Shown here piece by piece: positions 1 through 11,466 of a stretch of DNA of 64,000 nucleotides (positions are counted from its first letter, which is position 1; every line of letters starts with the position of its first letter). Location of the stretch: positions 143,753,766 through 143,817,765 of the forward strand of contig NC_084795.1 in NCBI RefSeq assembly GCF_963169125.1. The letters are read 5' to 3'. This DNA comes from Humulus lupulus (Eukaryota; Streptophyta; Magnoliopsida; Rosales; Cannabaceae). Under the pieces are notes generated by a model. The model saw only the letters and a list, made by a program, of their open reading frames with translations. It searched no databases and was not told the origin of the DNA. The translations under genes and the position numbers were made by a program.

Positions 1-1
1 G

Positions 2-3000
2 AATAGGATATGGAGGGATAGTGCAGCAAGAAGGGAGGGCCGTAGGCCAGTGCCTCCATATTCATGTTCTAGTAGAGGTGGAGGTGTCAGTGATTTGAAG
101 AGAAAGACTCCTGATGCCCCGATCGCTCCTAGGTTTGATAGAGGAGGTCGGGGTACTCAGGGTGGCCGTCGGGGAGGCGGTGATTCGTGGAGGACTTACC
201 CAGAATGCCCGAGGTGCAGGAGACGTCATCTGGGTGAGTGTCAGGCTAAGGCTTGTTATGTATGCGGGGTGGTGGGACACCTCAGGAAAGATTTCCCAAT
301 AGTGAAGAAGGGCGAAGCAGGGAAGGTGGACAGCTTGACTCCAGCTCAAGTGTTCACTTTGACGCAGGCAGAGGCCGAGGCTAGTCCCTCGGTCGTGACA
401 GGTCAGCTTTCTAGTGCTGGCACTTCTTTTACTGTTTTGATTGACTCTGGTGCTACGCATTCATTTGTATCTGATAGGGTGATTGATAGATTATGTAGAC
501 CTAGTGAGTTTAGTGCCTCAGGGTTTGGGACTATTTTGCCTACGAGAGAGCTGGTGGTGTCTAGGAGATGGGTTAGGGCACTACCAGTGTTAGTTGATGG
601 TAGAGAGTTTTCAGTGGACTTGATTGAGTTGGGTATGGAGGACTTTGACATGATTTTAGGTATGGATTGGCTGGTTAGATATGGAGCTACCATTGACTGT
701 AGGAAGAAAATGGTGACTTTCGAGCCAGAGGGTGAGGATCCCTTCGTTTTTGTGGGAGCGGTGCGTGGACCCCGTGTACCCAGGATATCTGCATTGAGAG
801 CCAGAGATTTGTTACAGGGTGGATGTATAGGCCTCTTGGCTAGTGTGGTGGATACCACCAAAGTTTCACCAGTTGGACCGGAGGAGACCAGATTGGTTTG
901 TGAGTTCTTGGATGTGTTCCCTGAGGATTTGCCTGGGTTGTCGCCGAGTAGGGAGATTGAGTTTGTTATTGAGTTGGCACCGGGGACAGAGCCAGTGTCG
1001 AGGGCACCATACAGGATGGCACCAGCGGAACTGAAAGAGTTAAAGATACAACTGCAGGAACTTCTGGATTTAGGGTTCATCAGACCTAGCTATTCGCCAT
1101 GGGGTGCACCAGTTTTGTTTGTTAAGAAGAAGGACGGGACTTTGAGAATGTGTATTGACTATCGGGAATTGAAAAAGTTAACTATTAAGAATAGGTATCC
1201 CCTACCGAGGATTGATGACTTGTTCGATCAGTTGCAGGGTAAGATGGTGTTCTCAAAGATTGATCTTCATTCTGGTTATCACCAGCTGAGGATCAAGGAT
1301 GAGGACATACCTAAGACGGCCTTTCGGACGCGGTATGGGCACTATGAGTTCTTGGTCATGTCTTTTGGTTTGACCAATGCCCCAGCAGCTTTTATGGATT
1401 TAATGAACAGGGTATTCAAAGATTTTCTGGATCAGTTTGTTATAGTTTTCATTGATGACATCCTGGTGTATTCCAGTTCAGAGGCAGAACACGAGTTTCA
1501 TCTTCGACTGGTTCTTCAGAGGTTGAGGGAGCATCAGTTATATGCTAAGTTTAAGAAGTGCGAGTTTTGGTTACCTGAAGTGACATTCCTTGGACACATT
1601 GTAGGTGCGGATGGGATTAAGGTGGATCCGTCTAAGATAGAAGCAGTTAGGGATTGGCCGAGGCCAAGGAACGCCTCGGAAGTGCGGAGTTTTCTTGGTT
1701 TGGCAGGCTACTACAGGCGGTTTGTAGAGGGCTTCTTGAAGATAGCAGCACTAATGACAGAATTGACAAGAAAGAATCTAAAGTTTATTTGGTCAGATAA
1801 GTGTGAAGGTAGTTTCCAAGAATTGAAGCGACGACTTATTACTGCACCAGTGCTGAGTTTGCCTTCAGGAGAAGGGAAGTTTGTTGTTTATTGTGACGCG
1901 TCGAGGTTGGGTTTAGGCTGTGTGCTGATGCAGAATGAGAAGGTGATAGCTTATGCATCACGACAGCTGAAGGAGTATGAGCAGCGGTATCCTACTCATG
2001 ACCTAGAGTTGGCAGCAGTGGTTTTTGCCTTGGAAGATTTGGCGGCATTATCTTTATGGGGAGAAGTGTGAGGTGTACACTGAACATAAAAGCTTGAAGT
2101 ATTTCTTTACACAGAAGGACCTGAACATGAGACAGAGGCGTTGGCTGGAGTTGGTAAAGGACTATGATTGTGATATTCTCTATCATCCAGGGAAAGCCAA
2201 TGTGGTGGCTGATGCATTGAGCCGCCGAGGTCCAGGTCAGTTGTATAGCTCCGTTCAGATCTCAAGGGAGTTAGCTGATGAGATGGTTAGAGCGGGGATA
2301 GAATTGGTAGTGGGCCAGTTGGCCAACATTACTCTGCAGTCGACCCTGCTAGAGCGGATCAGAGAAGGGCAGTTGGTAGACACTCAGTTACAGGGGATTA
2401 GAGATGATGTCTTGGCGGGGGTAGCTATGGACTATTCTGTTTCTGAGGTGGGTTTACTTCGGTATCAGGGACGAATTTGTGTTCCAGCTGATGAGGGGAT
2501 CAGACGAGAGATATTGAATGAGGCTCATACGACGCCGTACTCGCTTCATCCGGGTACCACAAAGATGTATCAGGATTTACGGACTTTGTATTGGTGGCCC
2601 GGGATGAAGAGGGATGTAGTAGAGTACGTTGCCAGGTGCCTAACCTGTCAACAGATGAAAGCTGAGCATCAGCGACCAGCAGGGTTGCTTCAGCCTTTGG
2701 GTATTCCTGAGTGGAAATGGGAGGATATTACTATGGATTTTGTAGGAGGTCTACCCAGGACAGTAGGGTTTCATGACTCAATATGGGTTATAGTGGATAG
2801 ATACACCAAGTCAGCCCATTTCCTTCCAGTGAGGTCAACTTATACTGTGGATCAGTATGCTGAGTTGTACGTGAAAGAGATCGTACGTCTCCATGGGGTT
2901 CCTAAGTCGATTGTGTCAGACCGAGATCCTATCTTCACTTCCAAGTTTTGGGGAGGTCTGCAGAAAGCTTTGGGGACTCAGTTGAAGTTTAGTACAGCTT

Positions 3001-3773
3001 TTCATCCTCAGACTGATGGACAGTCTGAGAGGACGATTCAGGTATTGGAGGATATGCTCAGAGCCTGTGTGATTGATTTTGAGGGTTCATGGAGTAAGTA
3101 CCTTCCGTTGATTGAGTTCTCATACAATAATAGTTATTAGTCAACAATTGGAGTGGCTCCCTATGAGATGTTATATGGGAGAAAGTGTAGATCACCCATT
3201 CATTGGGATGAGATGGGTGAGAGGAGATATTTTGGGCCAGATATGGTTCAGAAGACAAGTGAGGCCATAGAGAAGATTCGGGCTAGAATGCTCGCTTCAC
3301 AGAGTAGACAGAAAAGCTACGCTGATCCTAAGCGTAGGGACGTGGAGTTCCAGGTTGGTGACCACGTTTTTCTTCGAGTTTCGCCTCTGCGAGGGGTGAG
3401 GAGGTTTGGTAAGAAGGGCAAGCTAAGCCCTAGGTTCATTGGACCATTCGAGATCCTGGAAAGGATTGGTCAGGTGGCTTACAGATTAGCTTTGCCGCCA
3501 TCATTGTCTGGAGTTCATGACGTGTTCCATGTCTCCATGCTTCGGAAGTATGTCTCAGATGTGACTCATGTGTTGAGGCATGAAGATTTGGAGTTACAGG
3601 CAGATTTGGCTTATGAAGAGCAACCGGTTCAGATCTTGGATCGTAAAGATAAAGTATTGCGGAATCAGACGATCCCTCTGGTTAAAATACTATGGAGGAA
3701 TGCTAAGGTCGAGGAGGCGACCTGGGAGCTTGAGACAACGATGCGGGATCAGTATCCCGAGTTGTTCAGGTAA
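2..3773 (+). pseudogene. gag-pol: gag-pol polyprotein (C-terminal gag to chromodomain), frameshifted
   Basis: The frame is open from the first bases, so the gene starts upstream. Visible in order: a basic Gly-rich gag tail; a zinc knuckle ([14 protein letters not shown], its last Cys replaced by Phe); aspartic protease ([11 protein letters not shown]); reverse transcriptase with FIDDILVYS as the catalytic box; RNase H starting at YCDAS. An extra G near 2031 shifts the frame inside RNase H, so the first frame ends at 2071 and the true frame goes on from about 2025. Integrase follows, with an H-H-C-C finger and catalytic Asp, Asp (VSDRDP) and Glu (QSERT). A TAG at 3138-3140 interrupts it, apparently a CAG change. 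The GPF module and chromodomain run to the TAA at 3771-3773. The family is certain; the two breaks make it a pseudogene. Confidence 0.92.
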
Positions 3774-3796
3774 ATTTCGAGGACGAAATTCTTATT

Positions 3797-3805
3797 AGGA
3801 GGGGA
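3797..3805 (+). other. polypurine tract before 3' LTR
   Basis: A run of nine purines (AGGAGGGGA) ends four bases before the LTR start TGTAACG. In this family the tract primes plus-strand DNA synthesis. It lies just downstream of the gag-pol stop, where it is expected. Confidence 0.75.
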
Positions 3806-3809
3806 TAGT

Positions 3810-6162
3810 TGTAACGACCCAAATTCGCTAGTAAGGCTTAAGGGCCTTGATTAGTATGCCTGGAGGGCCTAATGGAGATTATGTGTGGTTTTAATAATTT
3901 AGATGCATGATTATGATTTAAAGCATGTTATATGATTACTCGAGTATTTGAGATGCGTGACTATGTGTGTTAGTGTGCATATAGGCCCAGATTAGGTTAG
4001 AAGGGCATAATCGTAATTTTGGCCATTATGGGCATAACTTCTTTGATATATGTGGTAATTATTGAGACCACATTATTATGTGGGTATATATATATATTCG
4101 CGATGAGTGACTCGAGACAATCCTAGTGAGCAAAGTAGTGGAAAAGTCATAGCGAGGATTTATACCCGGCTCGAGGTGAGCTCAGGGGTATAAATGGGAA
4201 TTTAGTGGATGAGCTGGAGATTATTGTAACATTGAGGAATGCTATTGGTGATTAATTAGGTATCGGGAATTAAGCGGGAAATAATAGAGACATTCGAGGA
4301 AATAGCGGGAATTGGGCAAAATGACTAAAATGCCCTTAAGTGGACTAAAGGATTAGAGTTAATTGGGAGGGCATAAAGGTCATGGGACTCTTAAGGATGG
4401 GTATTACTGAGGTTTTAAGTTAGTGGAATTTATAGAATATCAAGGAAGTCTGAAAAAGAAGGGAAAAGGAAGAGGGAAAACAGAGAGAGTTTCTCTAAGT
4501 CGGTTTACACTTTCCTTCACCTGTTTCTTGAGAATTTCTGGAGTAAAGCTTGGAGGAGAGCTGGGATAACTAAACATCAAGGATCTTGACCTAAGACTAA
4601 GGGATTGACAGAGGTTTAGCGGGGTTTCACCAACACTTGAGGTAAGATTCTAGAGTTCATCCATTTCTGCTTCTGGTTTTTAACTTGTGGTACTTGAGTT
4701 GAATAGAATGGAACTTTGGGGAATTCAGGCTTAAGGCTGAGGGGTATCAAGCCAAGGGAGCCTAGGGATAGCTTGTTGGCGAAATTCTATCAAAGGTATG
4801 AATTCTAAGCTCCAATTCTGATGTTCAGCTGGTTTATGTTGGGTTTGGAGTTTGGAGGTGGCTATGGTGGATTTTGAGTTTGTGATTGCATGTGCTTGGG
4901 TTTTAGATGTTTAGGGTGCTTGGGATGAGTGGAGTGTGGTCATGAGGTTGTTTTTAAGTTTGGGTAAGAGTTGGAAGAGGTTTGGTTGAGGTTGGCTCGA
5001 GAAAATTGCATAAGGGAAAAATTTGGTGTTGGGCTGTCTGTGACTAGTGCTACAGCGCTAGCCTTTGGGCGCTGTAGCGCTAGGCCATTTTGCTGGAAGG
5101 GTTTTGGTTTCTGTCTGTAGCGCTATAGCGCCCTCCCAAGAGCACTGTAGCGCTACCCTGCCTTCTGAAGGGGATTTTGGGGTAATTTGCAAGGGTTTTT
5201 GACCTAAGGTTTGGGGTTTGGTTCCACCACCTTGTTTGGTGGAACTAGGACATCCCGGGGGCTCGGGATTGGCCCCGGGGCTAGGTTTTGAACTTGAGGG
5301 TTGATGTTGACTTTGGCCATGATTGTGTTTAGGTGAGCGCTAGGGCTCGAGTGGGATCGTGCTCAAGGTGTCGAGGGATTAAAGCCATTGAATTGAAAGG
5401 TAAGAAAACTGCACCCGAATGTATGGTTGTGAATGGGACTAAGTGCTCCCGAAAGTTGTATTGTGTCATCGTTGGTATTATGCCAAGGGACACGTATAAG
5501 CGGTCTAAGAGTACTGTTCATGAGTTTAGCGCACGGAGCGCGAATTGGCCATTGAGTGCCGGAAATAATAGGATAACAGAGGGAGCTGCCTGCGAGCGCT
5601 AGCCCTGGTTATCGTCTATGCATTATGTATTTGAGCTGAGATGCTTAGTATATGAAATACTTGATTGATGATACACTTGAGTTGATGAGATGCTATACGT
5701 GTAATTGATTTGTTACTAGTTGTTCATGCTCTGTTGTTTCTGTGTTTTCTTGCTGGGCCTTGGCTCACGGGTGCTTCGTGGTTCAGGTAAGAGCAAGGGC
5801 AAGTTGGACCAGGCCTGAGGTGGAGAGCTCCGAGGTGAAATGTACATAGCCAGCCGTTCGATCACCACGGTCGAGGAGTGTGTCAGGACAGAGATTACCT
5901 AACAGCTCACTTTTGCCTTAGTATGGCCAGTCGATGTATCTAAACGTTGTAACTTTTGTAAATGGCTTTTAAACTGTCAATTTTGGGTTCCCATGTACGT
6001 AGACAATGTTTAGTAACGAAAACGTACTTTTGAGACCAAAACACTTTTAACCCTAGTTCCTCTACCATTTCAGTATCACGCTTTTACATAAATGACTTGC
6101 TTAGCAAGTCTGGCACTTTATAAACACACAGTGTAACGGTCTTGGCTATCCAGGGCGTTACA
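3810..6162 (+). repeat. 3' LTR, chromovirus family A
   Basis: A 2353-bp LTR starting TGTAACG and ending CGTTACA. It has a possible TATA box (TATAAATG at 4189-4196), a cluster of palindromic AGCGCT motifs at 5045-5160, and a conserved block at 5743-5796 (TTGCTGGGCCTTGGCTCA followed by a CAGGTAAG splice-donor-like site). A hairpin lies at 6094-6110. Two solo LTRs of the same family occur on the minus strand at 6889-9305 and 57330-59512, which fixes both ends. Short open frames inside it (for example 5333-5602) have no recognisable domain and are probably chance. Confidence 0.92.
6094..6110 (+). other. U5 hairpin (7-bp stem, TTA loop)
   Basis: A perfect inverted repeat GACTTGC-TTA-GCAAGTC, ending 52 nt before the LTR end. 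Equivalent hairpins with altered but still pairing stems occur at the same place in the other chromovirus LTRs of this window (6941-6957, 15006-15022, 16280-16292, 57382-57398). The function is unknown; it would lie in the U5 part of the RNA, upstream of the primer site. Confidence 0.7.
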
Positions 6163-6888
6163 AGCCACATATGCACACATCATCATCGAAGCTCTCCAAC
6201 TCGTGGATGGTCCAACTTCCTTTTCCCCTTACCTGCACCACATAGCACCCGTGAGCCAAGGCTCAACAAGAAAACTTAAACATGCTCATAAGCAATTAAT
6301 AACATATTACCAAATCATAATAATCATGCCTAGCACTAATAACCCTACTCATGTATTCATACCATTCATAAAAATGACTACAATGTCGTATGGGCTAGCT
6401 GCGCTAATTAAATGATTAATGAATCATATTGGGGCCCGTTGCCCAAAATACACGATTAATGAATCATATTGGAGCTCAACGCCCTAGGACATAGGACTAA
6501 TAAGTCACCCCGGGGTTCGTTGCTCTATCCTCTGTAATACCAGCTTTGGGGCTGACCCAGCATACCTGGTGCTGAGTTTTCGATGACCATTAGGTTATGA
6601 TGTGCTCCTGATTAGGCCTAATCATATCAACCAACGCTCAATGGTCTATTGCCAACATTTACTCATAAGTCAAAGCTTTTCGACCAGCGGCCAACACTAT
6701 TGTCGTCCTTCCCTCGTAAGTCAAGCCTTTCTCAATCAGATAATGCAGACAGGCATTCATTATATAACAAATATCCAGATACGGAGCATTCAGCATGCTT
6801 AATCAATCAATCAATCAATCAATCACAGGAATAATCATAGTCATGCACATTCTCAGGAGCATGGGCCCTATTCATATCCCTATTTAAT
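6163..6888 (-). repeat. Older chromovirus LTR, right-hand U5/R part, interrupted
   Basis: Minus-strand LTR sequence carrying the conserved leader block (complement around 6220-6275) but lacking the LTR terminus. It breaks off at the junction with the element ending at 6162 and resumes after the solo LTR at 9306. The simplest reading is that the Tekay-like element inserted into this LTR and its remaining end lies left of the window. Short open frames here are not recognised. Confidence 0.65.
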
Positions 6889-9305
6889 TGTAACGCCCTG
6901 GATAGCCAAGACCGCTACACTATGTGTTTATAAAGTGCCAGACTTGCTAATCAAGTCATTTAATTGAAAGCGTGTCATCGAAACTGTAAAGGAACTAGGG
7001 TTAAAAATGTTTTGGTCTTGAAAGCCACATATTCATTAAGAAAAACTATTTGTTTACAGGGGATCCCAAAAATATAAGTTTAAGGATTGTTTACAAAAGT
7101 TATAAGGTTAGGATACAGAAACAAGCCAGGCTAAGGCAAAACAAACAGTTAGGCAATCCCTGTCCTGACCCACTCCTCGACCATGGCGATCGAACAGCTG
7201 GGTATGTACATTCAACCTCGCAGCTCTCCACCTCAGGACTGGTCCAACATGCCCTTGCCTTTACCTGCACCACGTAGCACCCGTGAGCCAAGGCCCAGTA
7301 AGAAAACACAACAACAGAGCATAAGCAGTCAACAGACAAGTCGATATCTCATACCACATCATATAATCTCAACCATATAATCATTCAGTATAATCAAGTA
7401 TTAAACATGCTAAATATATCAACTCATATTATATATCACTGAACAAATGATAACTAGGGCTAGCGCTCTCAGGCTGCTCCCTCCGTTATCCCACTGACTC
7501 CGGCCCGCTTAAACCGAGCTCAGTGAATATTAAGCTATCCTCGGCTACCAGTGGCCAAGCCGTACCCTGTGCAAAAACATTATGTACGACACTCTTAGGC
7601 CGGTTTTACATGTCCCATGGAATAGTACCATCATTGACACGATACAAGTATCGGGAGCATTTAGTCCCATCACAAACATATAACCGGGTGCAGTTTTCTT
7701 ACCTTTCAATTCACTAGCTTTGATCCCTTGACTCCTTGAGCACGATCCCCCTCGAGCCCTAGCGCTCACCTAAACACAACCATAAGCCAAAGTCATCATC
7801 AATCCTCATGTCCAAAATCTAGCCTCGGGGCCAATCCCGAGCCCCCAGGAAGTCCTAGTTCCACCAAACAAGGTGGTGGAATCAAATCCCAAACCCTTGG
7901 TCAAAAACCCTTGCAAATAACCCTAAAATCCTCTTCAGAAGGCAGGGTAGCGCTATAGCGCTCATGGGAGGGCGCTACAGCACTACAAACAGAAGAAAAA
8001 TCTCCTCAGCAAGCTTGGCCTAGTGCTACAGAGCCCAAAGGCTAGTGCTGTAGCGCTAGTCACAGACAGACCAGCATCAGTTTTCCCTTCCTGCAATTTC
8101 CTCGAACCAACCTCAACCAAAACTCTTCCAAATCTTTCCCAACCTCAAAAACAACCTTATGAACATACTCCACTCATCCCAAGCACCCCAAATACCTAGA
8201 ACTCAAGCACATGCATCCCCAAACTCAAAATTCACCAAGCCACTTCTAGGCAATGAAACTCAGCAGAAACAAGTTGAACATCAAAGTTAGAGCTTAGAAT
8301 TTATACCTTTGATGGGATTTCGACCACAAATTGCCTCTAGAATTCCTTGGCTTGCTCCTCCTCAACCCTAGGCCTAAATTACCTAAAGTTTCCATCCAAT
8401 TCAACTTAAACACCATAGCTCAAAAACAAGAAACAGAAACTGAAGAACTCTAAAGTCTTACCTCAAGTGTTAGTGACCTCCTGCTAAACCTCTACCAACT
8501 CCTCAACCCTAGCTTAGGATCCTTGATGTTCAATCTATCCCAGCTCTCCTCTAAGCCTTGCTCCAGAAATCCTCAAGAAATTGATGAAGGAAGCTTAAAC
8601 CGACCTTAGAAAACTCTCTCTGTTTTTCTCCCTTTATTTTTCCTTCCTTTTTCTTCTTTTCTCTCTTCCAGACTTCTACACTTCTCTACACTTCCCACTA
8701 ACGTAAAGTCTCAGTAATTCCATCCTTAGAAAGCCAAATGACCCTAATGCCCTCCCCTTTATTCCTAATCCTTTAATCCACTTAAGGGCATTCTAGTCAT
8801 TTTACCCAATTCCCGCTAACTCCTCGAGTATCTCTAATATTTCCCGCTTAACTCCCGATACCTAATTAATCACCAATAATATTCCTCAATGTCAAGATAG
8901 ACTTTAGTATATTTGCTAAATTCCCATTTATACCCCTAAGCTCACCCCGAGCCGGGTATAAATCCCCGCCATGACTTTTTCGCTACTTTGCCCACTAGGA
9001 TCGTCTCGAGTCACAGATCACAGATACATCCACATAATAATGTGGTTCTAACAATTATCACATATATCAATACAGTTATGCCCATAATGGCCAAAATTAC
9101 GATTATGCCTTTCTAACCTAATCAGGGCCTACATGCATCCTAATACACATATTCATGCATCTCAAATATTCAAATAGTCATATAACATGCTTTAAGTCAT
9201 AATCATGCATCTTAATCATTAAAGTCACACATATAATTCCCATTATGCCCTCCAGGTACGCTAATCAAGGCCCTTAAGCCTTATTAGCAAATTTGGGTCA
9301 TTACA
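6889..9305 (-). mobile_element. Solo LTR of chromovirus family A
   Basis: A 2417-bp LTR in reverse orientation: on the plus strand it begins TGTAACGCCC and ends GGGTCATTACA, the complement of the ends of the LTR at 3810-6162. Flanks are TTAAT on the left and TTAAC on the right, a target duplication with one mismatch. No internal region remains, so this is the product of LTR-LTR recombination. It splits an older LTR (6163-6888 and 9306-10743). The AGCGCT palindrome cluster is at about 7945-8065 and the U5 hairpin at 6941-6957. There is no coding function. Confidence 0.9.
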
Positions 9306-10743
9306 TTAACAATCCAAGCCAAGCCATAATCACATGTATCACATATTGGGTGCAGTTTTGTTACCTTTAGTCCCTGCACGGGTTAAGAATGAACGACCCT
9401 CGAGAACGATCCTGTTTCTTAGCCCCTAGCGATATCCTAGTCACAACGAAGTATAGAATCTCGTCAATAACGAGTAAATAAAGGCTTCCTGACCGAGTCC
9501 TAGCCTTCGGGACATCGAATTCTACTAAACTGGGTAGTAGGATCGATCCCGAGCCCTTAGGTTTGAGTTTCCGCACTCAAAACCTCATTGGGGCTCAAAA
9601 ACCTCTAAAGCATCGTGACCCAATCATTTGACCCGCGACCCGACCCAAGTCAGAGAGCCCAAGGCTCTCCCCTGACTACACCCACACTACGGTGCGCCTT
9701 AACAGGCGTCGCGGCTCAAATGGCTTAATGGCTACTCTTTGCCCTGCGTCCAAGAGAGATGTGGTGCCCCAAGAACAGGGTCGCGACTCAACATGAAAAC
9801 TCTATTTTTTCTCCGTTTTCTCTCAAGACAAATCCCTCCAAAAACCTATCCAAACAAAGTCAAACTCATAATTCAATCCCAAAACATCATCAATACATCC
9901 CAAGCAACAAAACCCAAGTTACAAATGAATTAAAATCTCATCAAAAACATAAAATCCAATAACAGCTTAAGAACTCAAAAATTCATAACTTAAAGCTTAG
10001 ATTACCTCTAATTAAGTTGTTTCCCAGCTAAATCCCTTGGCTATCAAGCTTTTAATCTTCCCTAGAATCGTTATGACTCTAACCATGCTTGAATCCGAGC
10101 TCTAATACTCGAGTTTCCTTTGAAAATTCTAACGAGCTTAAATGAGAGAACGAGAGATTTTTCTAAGTTATATAGTTATGAGAGGTTACTTCGAGTTCAA
10201 GTAACATTAAGCATATCCCAAGGCTCGGGGTACCCAAAAACGTCCCTGAGCAAAAAATGGTTAAAATCCCCAGAACTCCCTCCTAAACTCACTAACTCTG
10301 ATTATATCCTCAAATATTTATTCTCATTACCCAATATCTCGGTAATGTACCAAATACCCAAAATACCCATTGACTCACCCTGAGTCAAGTATTGGTCCCG
10401 TTGTGACTTTTCCGCTAGCTTGCTCCCTAGGATCGTCTCGTGCCGAGTAACCCAAATATATCCAAAAAATGATGTGGTCCCACACATATATCACATATAT
10501 GCACATATGCTCCAAATATAACCGTAACGAGCCAAATTACGAAAATTTCCCTTTTAATGAGAAACAAGCCCACATGCATATTTAAGACACCTAAACATGC
10601 ATATCAAATTACATTATAATATAACTCACATAATCATATAGTGATACACATATATATCACATAAACAAATAATTTTCCATAATTTGCCATCCTGGCCCCC
10701 TAATCAATGCCCTAAGCCTTATTAGGTAATTTGGGACGTTACG
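9306..10743 (-). repeat. Older chromovirus LTR, U3 part
   Basis: Continuation of the LTR seen at 6163-6888 after the inserted solo LTR. It ends at AATTTGGGACGTTACG, the complement of an LTR start in which TGTAACG has become CGTAACG. The sequence belongs to the same superfamily but is clearly diverged from family A. Open frames at 9367-9576, 9739-9962 and 10120-10383 have no recognisable domains. Confidence 0.75.
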
Positions 10744-10920
10744 TATAACCCTCGAAGAGTCTTTAAAAGTATTTAGTACATTTGGATAAAATTCAAAACA
10801 TAGAATTTTGAAAATTGATTATTCAACGTCTTTTTAAAGCTTGAATTTTCAAAAAATCTTTCGAATACGAACTAAGTTAAGAAAATTCAAAGAAACAAAA
10901 CCTAGAATTCAACTAGGAAA

Positions 10921-11069
10921 TCTTGGATATAACCAGGTACGAGGCCTAATTCCTAACAGTTATAACGTTACTAGCCGAAAAAACTCCTGAATATAACCAA
11001 GTCCGAGGCCTAATTCCTAACATGTATAACTCTTTTAGGTGGGAAAATTCCTAGATATAACCAGGTCAT
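10921..11069. repeat. 64-bp tandem repeat, just over two copies
   Basis: The phrase ATATAACCAGGTACGAGGCC and its variants start at 10927, 10991 and 11055, spaced exactly 64 bp. Copies are imperfect. The array lies downstream of the end of the minus-strand antisense ORF. An array of similar period lies downstream of another antisense ORF at 36231-36680. Confidence 0.8.
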
Positions 11070-11466
11070 TGACCATAATTAATTGGTTGAGCCATCAGAA
11101 GATTATCTCAATCTAAAGATAACCCCTATGATTGCGAATGTACAAGGACTTAAAGTTCATAAACATAGCAAGATAATAGGTTAAGGGGAACAAAAATAGA
11201 TCATAAATTAAAGAAAATATACTAACAAGTATATGAATAACTCGAGGAGAAATAACCTAAAACTGGTCCCGAAGGTGATTATTTTAGCTTTTGAAAGCTT
11301 AATTACAAGGGATTTGAAAAACCTGAAATAAAACACAAATAATAAAAAAGATGAGGGTGCCCTAAACATCACTGAGCTCTTGTAACTTGCCCTTGTGATG
11401 TCACCTCATCATCACCCCTTCAACAGCTCTAGAAGCCTCCATGGTCTCAGAGGGCTCTTATGAGAG

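Larger units (their letters stand above)
1..6162 (+). mobile_element. Tekay-like Ty3/gypsy chromovirus, 5' end outside window
   Basis: An LTR retrotransposon read left to right. The window opens inside gag, followed by protease, reverse transcriptase, RNase H, integrase and a chromodomain, then a polypurine tract and a complete 3' LTR at 3810-6162. Domain order and the C-terminal chromodomain place it among plant chromoviruses, probably Tekay. The 5' LTR, primer site and gag start lie left of the window. The bases after the LTR are AGCCA, so the left flank outside the window should carry the same 5 bp if the target duplication survives. One frameshift and one stop in pol show that this copy is not autonomous. 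Confidence 0.93.

Noticed and set aside
5333..5602. 89-codon open frame in the family A LTR
   Set aside because: The complement in the solo LTR (7545-7769) is only partly open and both overlap non-coding LTR sequence; no domain recognised.
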